A DNA stretch of 64,000 nucleotides from JAPPHA01 sp963662815 (GTDB taxonomy: Bacteria > Pseudomonadota > Alphaproteobacteria > Rhodobacterales > Rhodobacteraceae), in contig CAXXWA010000024.1 in the NCBI GenBank assembly GCA_963662815.2, forward strand, positions 77,643-141,642, read 5' to 3'. Below the pieces are notes generated by a model, which saw only the letters and a program-made list of their open reading frames with translations, was not told the origin of the DNA and ran no database searches. Positions 1 through 8,612 of this stretch are shown here, in pieces (within the stretch, counting starts at the first letter, position 1; every line of letters begins with the position of its first letter). A program made the translations under genes and the position numbers.

Positions 1-181
1 GCAGGAACGTGGACTTGCCGCATCCGGATGGGCCGATGAACGCAGTTACCGTCTTGTCCGGAATGTCGACATCCACGTTCTTGATCGCGAGCGTCTCGCC
101 GTAGCTGACATTTACCCCGCGCGCCGAGATCTTGTTGTCCCGATATTCAAGTTCCGGATCCTTGAGGGTCAGATTGTTCAT
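1..181 (-). CDS. pstB: Phosphate ABC transporter ATPase PstB (partial)
   Basis: This is the N-terminal part of the ATP-binding subunit that drives high-affinity phosphate import; the gene runs off the left edge of the window. Translated on the minus strand it begins MNNLTLKDPELEYRDNKIS and reaches a Walker A motif, GPSGCGKST, at the edge. It starts 20 bases after the pstA stop, in the usual pstSCAB order, so it should be cotranscribed with pstA. Only about 60 residues are visible, so the Q-loop, signature and Walker B cannot be checked. The name rests on the Walker A context and the operon position. Confidence 0.93.
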   Translation of the reverse strand, partial: MNNLTLKDPELEYRDNKISARGVNVSYGETLAIKNVDVDIPDKTVTAFIGPSGCGKSTFL

Positions 182-201
182 CGCCTATGCTCCAGCGGCG
201 C

Positions 202-2004
202 CTACCAGCGCCTCTCGAAACGCTTGCGGAGAAAGACCGCGAGAGCGTTCATTGCTACAAGAAATGCCAACAGCACGCAGATCGCAAGGGCAGTGCGGGC
301 CTCGAAGGCGCGCTCCGGGAGATCCGACCAGCGAAAGACCTGCACGGGAAGGACGGTCGCGCTGTCCGTGATGCCGCCCGGAGTGTCGACGATGAACGCC
401 ACCATTCCGATCATGATCAGCGGCGCCGTTTCTCCGAGCGCCTGCGCCATGCCGATGATTGTTCCGGTCAGGATCCCGGGAAGGGCCAGCGGGAGCACGT
501 GATGAAACGACGTCTGCAGCTTCGACGCGCCGATGCCGAGCGCCGCGTCCCGAATAGACGGCGGAACGGCGCGAATTGCGGCGCGCGACGCGATTATGAT
601 GGTCGGCAGGGTCATCAGCGCCAGTGTAATGCCGCCCGCGAGAGGCGCCGAGCGGGGAATCCCGAAGAACCCGAGGAAGACCGAAAGCCCGAGAAGTCCG
701 AACACGATCGACGGGACGGCGGCAAGATTGTTGATGTTGACTTCTATGAGATCCGTCCAGCGGTTGCGGGGCGCGAATTCCTCGAGATAGACCGCCGCCA
801 GAACGCCGATCGGAAACGCAAGGACAAACGTCACAAGCATGGTCCAGAAGGAGCCGACGGCGGCGCCAAGGATGCCCGCGAGTTCCGGCTCGCGGCTGTC
901 GCCGGAAGTGAAGAAGCGCCAGTTGTAGCGTTTCTCGACCGACCCGGCTGACTTCAGGTCCTCGAGCCAGACGGCCTGGAGATCCGAAATCTTGCGGGCA
1001 GACTCCGGGACGCTGTTGACGAGAAAGGTCCAGTCGGCGTCGGAAAGTTCGCCGGGCAGCGCGTCGGCCGCCGAAAGGGCCGTGATCGTCGCCTGGTTGT
1101 CCTGCACCTCCGCGAGCTTGTACCAGTCGTCGCCCACGCGAACGACGAGCGTCGGCATCGACCTGTCTAGGCTGATGGCGCCGCCCTCGCTGCTTGTCCG
1201 GACAAGCGCGTCCGCTTCCTCGGTCAGCTGATCCCGCCGCGCCGCGCGCGCATCCGCCTCCTTCCGGTATTCTGCGCGCTCGGCCTCGTCCATTGCGGCC
1301 TGCAGCCGCTCCTCGAACACGCGCCGGCCGTTCTCCTGCAGGAGGGCCTGGCGCCGCAGGCGCTCCGCGCGCTCCAGGAGCAGGCCCGAGAGATCGCCGA
1401 GCGCTGCCCGAAACACGGGAGCGTCCGCCGTCACCTGCCAGGTGTTCGTCTCGAGTTCGGTCACCTCAAGGGCGGACGCGGGAGGACGCTGCTGCTCGAC
1501 GAACGACCCGTAGACTCCCTTCAGGTACAGGTCAGCGACATCCGATGCGACAAACGCGAAGTTCAGCGGACTTCGCAGCGCAGCCGGGTCGTCGAGCACG
1601 AGCGCCCGAAGTTCGTAGGCGGTTCCGTTGCTGACGATGTCGTAGAGCTGCCGCCGCTCCTTGCGTCCGGTCGCCGACGGGAAGCGCGCCTTGAGAACGT
1701 CTTTCGTGATTCCGGCGAAATTCGCCTTTCCGATGACCGCGACGTCACCGGTTCCGTCCGGGTCGACGTCCTCCTGCGGAATTTCGAAGTCGAGAACGAC
1801 ATAGTGCTCGGTCAACGCGGTCGCCGTCTTCGAAACCACTGACCATGCGAGCGCGCCAAGCGCCGCGAACGCAAGCGCAATTGCGCAGATTCCATAGGCC
1901 TTGAGACGGGTCTCCGCCCGTCGCCGCGCCTTCAGGCGCGCGATGGCCGCGTCGGAACCGTATCCGCCCGCAGGCACGGCGGCGGTGCTTTTCTGGTCAG
2001 TCAT
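202..2004 (-). CDS. pstA: Phosphate ABC transporter permease PstA, long form
   Basis: One of the two membrane subunits of the phosphate importer. The protein is 600 residues, roughly twice a classical PstA. The first 360 or so residues hold one membrane segment near residues 37-58 followed by a large, charged periplasmic region, the extension seen in many alphaproteobacteria (DUF3333 type). The permease domain fills residues 365-600 with about five to six hydrophobic helices. An EAA coupling loop (DAALGIGASKLQTSFHH, then LPLALPGI) lies near residues 490-515. The start ATG overlaps the pstC stop by 8 bases, which indicates translational coupling. Expression is expected to follow the Pho-type site upstream of pstS. 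Confidence 0.95.
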   Translation of the reverse strand: MTDQKSTAAVPAGGYGSDAAIARLKARRRAETRLKAYGICAIALAFAALGALAWSVVSKTATALTEHYVVLDFEIPQEDVDPDGTGDVAVIGKANFAGITKDVLKARFPSATGRKERRQLYDIVSNGTAYELRALVLDDPAALRSPLNFAFVASDVADLYLKGVYGSFVEQQRPPASALEVTELETNTWQVTADAPVFRAALGDLSGLLLERAERLRRQALLQENGRRVFEERLQAAMDEAERAEYRKEADARAARRDQLTEEADALVRTSSEGGAISLDRSMPTLVVRVGDDWYKLAEVQDNQATITALSAADALPGELSDADWTFLVNSVPESARKISDLQAVWLEDLKSAGSVEKRYNWRFFTSGDSREPELAGILGAAVGSFWTMLVTFVLAFPIGVLAAVYLEEFAPRNRWTDLIEVNINNLAAVPSIVFGLLGLSVFLGFFGIPRSAPLAGGITLALMTLPTIIIASRAAIRAVPPSIRDAALGIGASKLQTSFHHVLPLALPGILTGTIIGMAQALGETAPLIMIGMVAFIVDTPGGITDSATVLPVQVFRWSDLPERAFEARTALAICVLLAFLVAMNALAVFLRKRFERRW

Positions 2005-3382
2005 AGGCTTCCCGGTACTTGCGCACTGTGCGAAGGGCGACGACGTTGAGGACCAGCGTCACGCAAAAGAGCGTGAAGCCCAGGGTGAACGCTGGGCCGG
2101 CGGCCGTTTCGGCTTCGGCATCGCCGGTGATCAGCATCACGATCTGGACGGTAACCGTCGTCACAGCCTCCAGCGGGTTGACCGTGAGGTTCGCTCCCTG
2201 CCCTGCGGCCATGACCACGATCATGGTCTCTCCGACGGCCCGCGACACGCCGAGCAGCACTGCGGACATGATTCCGGGGAGCGCCGCCGGAAGCACCACA
2301 TGCCTGACAGTTTCCGCCCGCGTGGCGCCGAGGCCGTAGGAGCCGTCGCGAAGGCTCTGCGGCACGGAGTTAATGACATCGTCCGACAACGAGGAAATGA
2401 ACGGGATGATCATGACGCCCATGACGACTCCGGCCGCGAGCGCGCTTTCCGACGCCACCGAAAGGCCGATGGCGTCGCCCGCCGCCCGGAACAGCGGCGC
2501 AATGGTGATCGCCGCGAAGAATCCGTAAACCACGGTTGGAATCCCGGCGAGAATCTCGAGCAGCGGCTTGACCCAAGTACGGGTGCGCGGCGTGGCGAAG
2601 TCCGCAAGGTAGATTGCGGAGAACAGGCCGACCGGAACCGCGACAAGCATCGCGATCGCGGTGATCAGAAGCGTTCCGAGAAACAGCGGGATCGCGCCGA
2701 CTCGATCTGGATCGAGGATGCCCTCGTGCACGCCGGCGAGAGGCGACCACTCCGTGCCGAACGCGAAGCGGTCGATTCGCCAGCCGATCTTGGAGAAGAA
2801 CGACATCGTCTCGAAGATCAGGCTGAGGACAATGCCGATCGTGGTCAGTACGGCGATCAGCGCACAGACGAACAGGACGCTTCGCAGTATGCGCTCCGAT
2901 CCGTTGCGGGCGCGCCATTCGAGACTGATCCGTCCCAGGTTCAGACCCCCCGCGGCGATGGCGGCCGCGACCGGAACCGCGGCTACAACGACAAGGTGCA
3001 GTTTGGCGAGCGAACGGTAGAGCTCCGCGACCTCCTCGCGCAGCGCATCGACTCTCGAGGCGACGGCGCCTTCGGCGATTGCGCGCGCGTCGGACTTCAC
3101 CAGGGCCACTTCGATCGGCGCCAGATCCGGGTTGATTTCCGAGATTCTCGAAGAAAGGCTCGCGCCGACGTACCAGTCGCCCGCAATGAGGCACACTAGA
3201 AAGGCGGAAAGCCCGACGAGCAGCGTCAGGAGGAGAAAGTACAGTCCGTGGTAAGCGGGTCGCGAATGCAGGGCCGAGAGGTTCCCTCCCGCAACCGCGA
3301 CGGCGCGCGACCTAGCAAGAATGAAGAAAAAGACCGAGATGCCGACAAGCACCAATGCGACCAGGCCTGAGATCCCCTGCAT
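1997..3382 (-). CDS. pstC: Phosphate ABC transporter permease PstC
   Basis: Second membrane subunit of the phosphate importer, 461 residues, longer than the approximately 320 of E. coli PstC because of an N-terminal extension with helices near residues 1-20, 45-65 and 125-145 around a periplasmic loop. The transport domain occupies residues 215-450. Its EAA loop reads DGSYGLGATRAETVRHVVL, the cytoplasmic contact with PstB. The gene lies about 100 bases downstream of pstS and overlaps pstA by 8 bases, giving pstS-pstC-pstA-pstB on the minus strand. Confidence 0.95.
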   Translation of the reverse strand: MQGISGLVALVLVGISVFFFILARSRAVAVAGGNLSALHSRPAYHGLYFLLLTLLVGLSAFLVCLIAGDWYVGASLSSRISEINPDLAPIEVALVKSDARAIAEGAVASRVDALREEVAELYRSLAKLHLVVVAAVPVAAAIAAGGLNLGRISLEWRARNGSERILRSVLFVCALIAVLTTIGIVLSLIFETMSFFSKIGWRIDRFAFGTEWSPLAGVHEGILDPDRVGAIPLFLGTLLITAIAMLVAVPVGLFSAIYLADFATPRTRTWVKPLLEILAGIPTVVYGFFAAITIAPLFRAAGDAIGLSVASESALAAGVVMGVMIIPFISSLSDDVINSVPQSLRDGSYGLGATRAETVRHVVLPAALPGIMSAVLLGVSRAVGETMIVVMAAGQGANLTVNPLEAVTTVTVQIVMLITGDAEAETAAGPAFTLGFTLFCVTLVLNVVALRTVRKYREAYD

Positions 3383-3437
3383 TCGTCTATCCCTCGGGGT
3401 TGCGAATCGGATCCCGCCGGTCCGCGCGTCTGAGGAC

Positions 3438-3456
3438 GGGCGCCTCCAGGGCGCCC
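3438..3456. other. Hairpin between pstS and pstC
   Basis: A perfect 7-bp inverted repeat, GGGCGCC and GGCGCCC with a 5-base loop, lies in the pstS-pstC spacer. On the pstS transcript it has no T run after it, so it is not a clear intrinsic terminator. Hairpins here can protect the pstS part of a polycistronic mRNA and so give more binding protein than permease. That role is inferred. Confidence 0.45.
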
Positions 3457-3484
3457 GGCCCAGGCTTTTTGTTGCCGGTCTCGG

Positions 3485-4477
3485 CTATTTCAGCTCTTCC
3501 TCGCCGGTCATCGCGGAAAGGTCCACGATGGCGGCTGCATTCGAGGCGAACGCATCCGCGGGCAGCGGGATCAGACCCTTGTCCACGAGGTATCCCTCTT
3601 CGCCGGCGGCTGCGTCGGAAGCGAATTCCGTCGCAAACTCGTGGATGCCGGGAACGACCCCCACATGCGCCTTCTTGATGTAGTAGAAGAGCGACCGGGA
3701 AACGCTGTATTCACCCGAGGCAATGTTCTCGAACGTCGGCTCGATGCCCTCGATCACGGCGCCCTTGATGCTGTCGGAGTTCTGGTCAAGGAAAGAGAAC
3801 CCGAACACGGCGACGGCGTTGGGGTTGGCCGCGAGCTTCTGCACCATCAGGTTGTCGTTTTCGCCAGCGTCGACCCAGGGGCCGTCCGTGCGAATCTCGA
3901 GTTCGGCGATCTCGTCCCTGGAAAGGCCCGCAACCTTCGCGCCGGCCTGGATGACCAGCTCCTCAAAGGCATCCCGGGTGCCGGACGACGGCGGCGGCCC
4001 GAGGACCTCGATCGCAATGTCCGGAAGGGAAGGATCGATCTCGGACCAGTTCGAAGGCTCGCCCTGCCCCCTTGCCAAGGCGCGGAACAGCTGTTCCCGC
4101 GTCAGTTCGAAGACCGGCGCGTCGATGGCGTTGGCGACGACGATGCCGTCGTAGCCGACGACGGACTCGACGATGTCGGTTACGCCGTTCTCGTTGCACA
4201 GCTTCCACTCCTTCGCCTTCATCCGGCGCGACGCGTTCGTGATGTCCGGGTGCTCGGTACCGACACCGGCGCAGAACAGTTTCAGACCGCCGCCGGATCC
4301 GGTGGATTCGACAACCGGCGTCGGGAAGCCGGACGTCCTGCCGAACTGTTCCGCAACCGCGGTCGAGAACGGGAAGACAGTGGATGACCCGACGATGCGG
4401 ATCTGGTCGCGCGCATCAGCCGCGCCCGCGGCGATTAGCGATGCGGCAACGATTGTGATTGCTGGCGAAGTTTTCAA
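3485..4477 (-). CDS. pstS: Phosphate-binding periplasmic protein PstS
   Basis: Periplasmic receptor that delivers phosphate to PstCA. I place the start at a TTG (4475-4477) with GGAG 7 bases upstream. This gives LKTSPAITIVAASLIAAG followed by AADA, a clean Sec signal peptide, and a precursor of 330 residues. An ATG at 4522 is in frame but lacks a good ribosome site and would add 15 residues before the signal peptide. Phosphate-contact motifs visible are GSSTVFPFS near the mature N terminus, STGSGGG and PSSGTRDAFEEL. The gene lies downstream of phoR in the same direction, with a Pho-box-like repeat in between. Confidence 0.94.
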   Translation of the reverse strand: MKTSPAITIVAASLIAAGAADARDQIRIVGSSTVFPFSTAVAEQFGRTSGFPTPVVESTGSGGGLKLFCAGVGTEHPDITNASRRMKAKEWKLCNENGVTDIVESVVGYDGIVVANAIDAPVFELTREQLFRALARGQGEPSNWSEIDPSLPDIAIEVLGPPPSSGTRDAFEELVIQAGAKVAGLSRDEIAELEIRTDGPWVDAGENDNLMVQKLAANPNAVAVFGFSFLDQNSDSIKGAVIEGIEPTFENIASGEYSVSRSLFYYIKKAHVGVVPGIHEFATEFASDAAAGEEGYLVDKGLIPLPADAFASNAAAIVDLSAMTGEEELK

Positions 4478-4576
4478 CGGATTGCTCCAAGCCTTGTTGT
4501 TCACGAAGTTGCGGGGCGGCATGCGCCAGCCCCGCGAATCCGGTCTAGGCGTCTCAGGAGTCCGCAATACGAAGTT

Positions 4577-4599
4577 TTTGTGACAGTTTTGTGTCACTG
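4577..4599 (-). promoter_or_regulatory. Pho-box-like repeat upstream of pstS
   Basis: On the minus strand two related units, CAGTGACACAA and AACTGTCACAA, follow each other at an 11-base period. This matches the tandem CTGTCA-type half-sites bound by PhoB. The site lies about 100 bases upstream of the pstS start, just after the phoR stop. It suggests that pstSCAB has its own phosphate-starvation promoter besides any read-through from phoR. Confidence 0.6.
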
Positions 4600-4628
4600 C
4601 CGGAGAAAGCCGCTCGCGAAGCGAACAG

Positions 4629-5882
4629 CTATTCCTCGGCCGGCAACCATACGGTGAACTGGCTTCCCCTGCCCGGTTCGGACTCGACGTCGAGCGACCC
4701 GCCATGCCGGTTGAGGATGTGCTTGACGATGGCGAGGCCGAGGCCGGTCCCCCCCTTCTCCCGGCTTCGGGCGGCATCGACGCGGTAAAACCGTTCGGTC
4801 AGATGCGGGATGTGTTCGCGCGGAATTCCGGAGCCGTCGTCGCCGACCACGATGCCCAGCATGCCCGGGAAACGCGGGTCGGGTGCCCTGGCGCCAAGCG
4901 CGACGGAGCAGGCGCCGTACTTGGCGGCGTTGTGGATCAGGTTCATGAACACCTGCATGAGTTGATCCCTGTCGCCGCGAATGGACCGGCGCGTGTCCCG
5001 GGACCAGGTGCAGGCAATCTCGGCACCGCACGAGTCCGCGACCGGCTGCATGGCTTCCGCGGCTGCGGTCGCGACGCCGAAGATGTCGCACTTGCCCTCG
5101 GGGGCAAGGTGTTCGTCGAGTTCGATCGAACTCAGCGACATGAGGTCTTCCACGAGGCGCTGCATGCGCATTCCCTGCTCTTGCATGATTCCCAGGAATT
5201 CCTCCCGGGCGACCGGGTCGTCGCGCGCGTCTCCCCTGAGCGTTTCGACATAGCCGAGAATCGCCGCCAGAGGCGTGCGAAGCTCGTGGCTCGCGTTGGC
5301 GATGAAGCTGCTGCGCAGGTCGCTCGTCGCGCGTTCCGCGGTTCTGTCATGGACCTGCACCAGCATCCTGCGGGAGGCATCGCCGCGCAGGTTCCGCGCG
5401 AAGACGGAAAGCTGGACCTCCAGTTGCCGTTCTCCAGGCACCGCGGCGAATTCCACCGACCTCTGCTCGCCGTCCTCGATCGTCGACTTGAAGGCGGCGT
5501 GGAATGCCGGCGACCGGAAGTAGTTCGAGTAGTGGCCGTCAAGCTGCATCAGCGGAACCAGCTGACGCGCAGCCTCGTTGAAATAGACGATGCGGCCGCC
5601 TTCCTCAACGACCATGATGGGAAGAGGCAACCGGTGCAGCAGGTCCCTGGCGAACTTTTCCTTCAGCCGGGTTCGCGGCCGCGGCAGCATCGTTCCCGCC
5701 TTCTCCTTGCCTTCTGGCGAGAAACCGAGCACCTCAACCGCCAGCGCCATGACGAACATCGTTACGAACGACGCCGCAAAAACCGTCCAGAACGACGTGT
5801 CGAGGCCGGCGAGATAGGCGAACGCGAACGCGAGGCCGATGCTGATGCAGAGGTAGATCCAGAACCGGTCGCGAAAGTGCAC
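4629..5882 (-). CDS. phoR: Phosphate regulon sensor histidine kinase PhoR
   Basis: Membrane sensor kinase that phosphorylates PhoB when phosphate is scarce. 417 residues from a GTG start with AGGAG 8 bases upstream. Two hydrophobic segments lie at about residues 7-25 and 30-50 with almost no periplasmic loop, as in PhoR. A PAS-like region follows (about 80-170). The H-box reads ANASHELRTPLAAILGY, the N-box FMNLIHNAAKYG, the G1 box GDDGSGIP and the G2 box GGTGLGLAIV. No phoB is in the window; pstB, phoU and phoB would be expected to the left. The kinase type is certain; the PhoR name rests on topology and on pstSCAB next to it. Confidence 0.92.
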   Translation of the reverse strand: MHFRDRFWIYLCISIGLAFAFAYLAGLDTSFWTVFAASFVTMFVMALAVEVLGFSPEGKEKAGTMLPRPRTRLKEKFARDLLHRLPLPIMVVEEGGRIVYFNEAARQLVPLMQLDGHYSNYFRSPAFHAAFKSTIEDGEQRSVEFAAVPGERQLEVQLSVFARNLRGDASRRMLVQVHDRTAERATSDLRSSFIANASHELRTPLAAILGYVETLRGDARDDPVAREEFLGIMQEQGMRMQRLVEDLMSLSSIELDEHLAPEGKCDIFGVATAAAEAMQPVADSCGAEIACTWSRDTRRSIRGDRDQLMQVFMNLIHNAAKYGACSVALGARAPDPRFPGMLGIVVGDDGSGIPREHIPHLTERFYRVDAARSREKGGTGLGLAIVKHILNRHGGSLDVESEPGRGSQFTVWLPAEE

Positions 5883-5996
5883 GCGGAAACTCCTTGATTC
5901 CGTTGCCGTGCGCTACCGCCGATTGCTGGAATGTGGGCAGGCTTCCGGACTTGGGGAATCCCGTCCCGGGAGCGGTGCCGATTCCGGCACCTCCGG

Positions 5997-6821
5997 TCAG
6001 GCGAGACCCAGCATGCGCCTTGCCTCGGCCGGCGTCGCCACGGGGCGGTCGTATCTTTCGCAGAGTTCGACAGCGCGCGCAACGAGGGCCGCGTTCGACG
6101 GCGCCAGCCTTTCGCGGTCGAGCCGCACATTGTCCTCGAGCCCGGTCCGGACGTGTCCGCCTTCGGCTATGCACCATTCGTTGACGACGATCTGCCCGGC
6201 GCCGATGCCGGCGGCGCACCAGGTCGCCTCGGGAAGGAGCCGGCGGCGCGCTTTCACGAAAAAGTCGAAGGCGTCGCGGTCCAACGGCATCGCGTTCCTG
6301 ACGCCCATCACGAACTGGACGTGAAGCCTGGCCGGCAACCTGCCGTCCTCGACCATCGCCGCCGCCTGGTAGACATGCCCGAGATCGAACGCCTCGATCT
6401 CGGGCATGACCCCGTAGGTCCGCATTTCGCCGGCAAGCCAGTCCACCAGTTCGGGGCTGTTCGCATAGACCCGGGTCGGAAAGTTGCACGATCCCACCGA
6501 CAGGGAGGCCATGTGCGGACCGAGCGGCAGCATGCCGCCGCGCTCGCGTCCGGACCCGCTGCGTCCTCCGGTCGAGAACTGGATGATCATCTCGGGACAA
6601 TGGCGCTCCAGACCCTCCTTCAGCCTTGCGAACAGGCGCGGATCCGATGTCGGGCCTCCGTCGTCGTCGCGGACATGGCAATGCGCGATCCGCGCACCGG
6701 CCTCGAAGGCTTCCTGGCAACTCTCGACCTGTTCTTCGACAGTGATCGGCACCGCCGGATTGTTCTTCTTGGTCGGCAGCGACCCCGTGATCGCGACGCA
6801 GATGATGCATGGCGTGCGCAT
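5997..6821 (-). CDS. Beta-keto acid cleavage enzyme (BKACE, DUF849 family)
   Basis: A 274-residue TIM-barrel protein of the family that condenses a beta-keto acid with acetyl-CoA to give acetoacetate and a new CoA ester. Metal-site signatures are visible: AHCHVRD near residue 48 (HxH), STGGRSGSG near residue 84 and GGHVRTGLEDN near residue 226. The start follows AGGGAGG by 6 bases, 65 bases after the pcaG stop, so the gene ends the pca operon. In that setting the plausible substrate is beta-ketoadipate, giving succinyl-CoA and acetoacetate and replacing PcaIJ and PcaF. The family is clear; the substrate is inferred from context only. Confidence 0.88.
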   Translation of the reverse strand: MRTPCIICVAITGSLPTKKNNPAVPITVEEQVESCQEAFEAGARIAHCHVRDDDGGPTSDPRLFARLKEGLERHCPEMIIQFSTGGRSGSGRERGGMLPLGPHMASLSVGSCNFPTRVYANSPELVDWLAGEMRTYGVMPEIEAFDLGHVYQAAAMVEDGRLPARLHVQFVMGVRNAMPLDRDAFDFFVKARRRLLPEATWCAAGIGAGQIVVNEWCIAEGGHVRTGLEDNVRLDRERLAPSNAALVARAVELCERYDRPVATPAEARRMLGLA

Positions 6822-6886
6822 GGCTGGCCTCCCTTGGCGCCTGGTCGGTGTGCCGAGCGGTCCCCTGTCCGATTCCGCGCGCCGGA

Positions 6887-7495
6887 TCAGATGTCGAAGA
6901 ACACGGTTTCCCGCTCGCCCTGCAACCGGACGTCGAAACGGTAGCCGCCGGTGCCGTTCGGTTCCGCGATCAGGGTCTGCGCCCGCACCTTGTGTTCGAT
7001 GGATGCGATCACCGGGTCCGTCGCATTGTCTTCCTCGGGAAAGTACATTCTCGTGTGCAGTCCGATGTTGATGCCGCGCGCGACGATCCAGAACGAGACG
7101 TGCGGCGCCATCAACCGGCCGCAGGGGGCGGGCACGCGGCCGGGACGGACTGTCCGGAACAGGAATTCGCCGCTGTCGCGATCAGTGGCCTGCCGCCCCC
7201 AGCCGAAGAAATTCCGGTCCGCCGGGCCGCGCGTCTCTCCCGGCCCAGGGTAAAGGCCCTGCGCATCGGCCTGCCAGATTTCCACGATCGCGTCCCTGAG
7301 CGGCGTGCCGGTGCCGTCAAGGATGACGCCGGAAATCTCGATCTTATCGCCCGCCACCCCATCCTGATACATCACCGCGCCGAGGTCGGACTGGTAGACG
7401 TCCGCGATGCCGCAGGAATTCGGAGTGCAGCCGATATGTACGTAAGGCCCGGCCGTCTGGCTCGGGGACTCGCTGAGGTAGTCCAGACGCTGCAT
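6887..7495 (-). CDS. pcaG: Protocatechuate 3,4-dioxygenase alpha subunit
   Basis: Alpha subunit of the non-haem iron enzyme that opens the protocatechuate ring to 3-carboxy-cis,cis-muconate. 202 residues, the usual length. The intradiol fold is recognisable in VILDGTGTPLRDAIVEIWQA and FFGWGR, and in RVPAPCGRLMAPHVSFWIVA, where the HxHF-type iron ligand motif of the beta subunit is replaced, as expected for the non-catalytic alpha chain. The ATG overlaps the pcaH stop (TGATG), so the two subunits are translationally coupled. Confidence 0.95.
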   Translation of the reverse strand: MQRLDYLSESPSQTAGPYVHIGCTPNSCGIADVYQSDLGAVMYQDGVAGDKIEISGVILDGTGTPLRDAIVEIWQADAQGLYPGPGETRGPADRNFFGWGRQATDRDSGEFLFRTVRPGRVPAPCGRLMAPHVSFWIVARGINIGLHTRMYFPEEDNATDPVIASIEHKVRAQTLIAEPNGTGGYRFDVRLQGERETVFFDI

Positions 7496-8232
7496 CAGTT
7501 TCCCTCCATGCGGTTCTCGAAGAGCGTGGAGCGCCGGCCCCTCAGGACAACATCGAAACGGTATGCGCGCGCATCCATCGGCACGGTGTTGTTCATGTCC
7601 AGGAGGGCGGTCAGCGACGCCACCGCCTCCTGCGATGGGAGCGTTCCGACGATCGGACAGAGCGGAATCAGGGGATCTCCCTCGAAGTACATCTGCGTGA
7701 TCAGGCGCTGCGCGAAGGCCGGTCCGCTGAGGCTGAAGTGGATGTGCGCCGGGCGCCAGTCATTCAGGCCGTTGGGCCAGGGATAGGGGCCCGGTTTGAC
7801 GGTTCTGAACCGGTAGTATCCTTCCTCGTCCGAAATCATCCTGCCGCAGCCGCCGAAATTCGGATCAAGGGGTGCCAGATAGCCCTCGTTCCTGTGCCGG
7901 TACCTTCCGCCCGCATTCGCCTGCCAGACCTCCACGAGGACTCCGGGGACGGCGCGGCCGCATTCGTCGAGAACCCGCCCGTGCACGATGATCCGCTGCC
8001 CGATCGCGCTCTCTCCGGGATTCGCGAAATTGTGTATGAGATCGTTGTCGCGCTCGCCGAGGATCCCGAGCTCGAAGACCGGCCCGGTCGTCTCGGAAAG
8101 CGTGCTGGGAAATGAGACGAGGGCCGATGCAGGCGCGCGCTTGACGCTCGACTTGTAGGGCGGCGTCAATGCCTGCGGATGCCACCTCCGGTTCCGGGCG
8201 ATGAACCCGCCGTCCTGTCTGGAATTCTTCAT
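7495..8232 (-). CDS. pcaH: Protocatechuate 3,4-dioxygenase beta subunit
   Basis: Catalytic subunit of protocatechuate 3,4-dioxygenase, 245 residues. The N-terminal region (RRWHPQALTPPYKSSVKRAP) is typical of PcaH. Iron ligands are visible: tyrosines in GRYRHRNEGYL and GYYRFRTVKPG, and the histidines of RPAHIHFSL. It overlaps pcaC by 4 bases (ATGA) and pcaG by one base. The product goes to a cycloisomerase (PcaB), which is not in this cluster. Confidence 0.95.
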   Translation of the reverse strand: MKNSRQDGGFIARNRRWHPQALTPPYKSSVKRAPASALVSFPSTLSETTGPVFELGILGERDNDLIHNFANPGESAIGQRIIVHGRVLDECGRAVPGVLVEVWQANAGGRYRHRNEGYLAPLDPNFGGCGRMISDEEGYYRFRTVKPGPYPWPNGLNDWRPAHIHFSLSGPAFAQRLITQMYFEGDPLIPLCPIVGTLPSQEAVASLTALLDMNNTVPMDARAYRFDVVLRGRRSTLFENRMEGN

Positions 8233-8612
8233 TCCAGTCCATCCTCCATTTCGGCAAGGGTTTCCTTCATGATCCTGATCGCATGATTGGCTCTCGGTAC
8301 GCCGCCGTAGATCGCGACATGCAGCATCGCTTCCATTAGGTCCTCGCGCGTGGCGCCGGTTTTCGCCGTTGCCCGAACATGCATCGCGAGTTCCTCGTGG
8401 TTTCCCAGCGCCGCAAGCAGCGCGATGGTGACGATCGAGCGTTCGCGCAGGGAAAGCTGAGGACGCGACCAGACGCTTCCCCAGGCGCCCGCAGTAATCA
8501 ACTCCTGGAAAGGCGCGTCGAATTCCGTGCGCTCCGCCTCGGCGCGGTCCACATGGGCGTCCCCCAGCACCGCGCGCCGCGTCTTCATGCCGAGAGCGTA
8601 GCGCTCATCCAT
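8229..8612 (-). CDS. pcaC: 4-carboxymuconolactone decarboxylase
   Basis: Removes CO2 from 4-carboxymuconolactone to give the 3-oxoadipate enol-lactone. 127 residues from ATG 8612, which lies inside the last codons of pcaD; a TTG 24 bases further upstream is an alternative. The CMD-family core is clear: PQLSLRERSIVTIALLAAL, then HEELAMHVRATAKTG and ALLHVAIYGG-like text (MLHVAIYGGVPRANHA). It is a single CMD domain, not fused to pcaD as in actinobacteria. Confidence 0.93.
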   Translation of the reverse strand: MDERYALGMKTRRAVLGDAHVDRAEAERTEFDAPFQELITAGAWGSVWSRPQLSLRERSIVTIALLAALGNHEELAMHVRATAKTGATREDLMEAMLHVAIYGGVPRANHAIRIMKETLAEMEDGLE

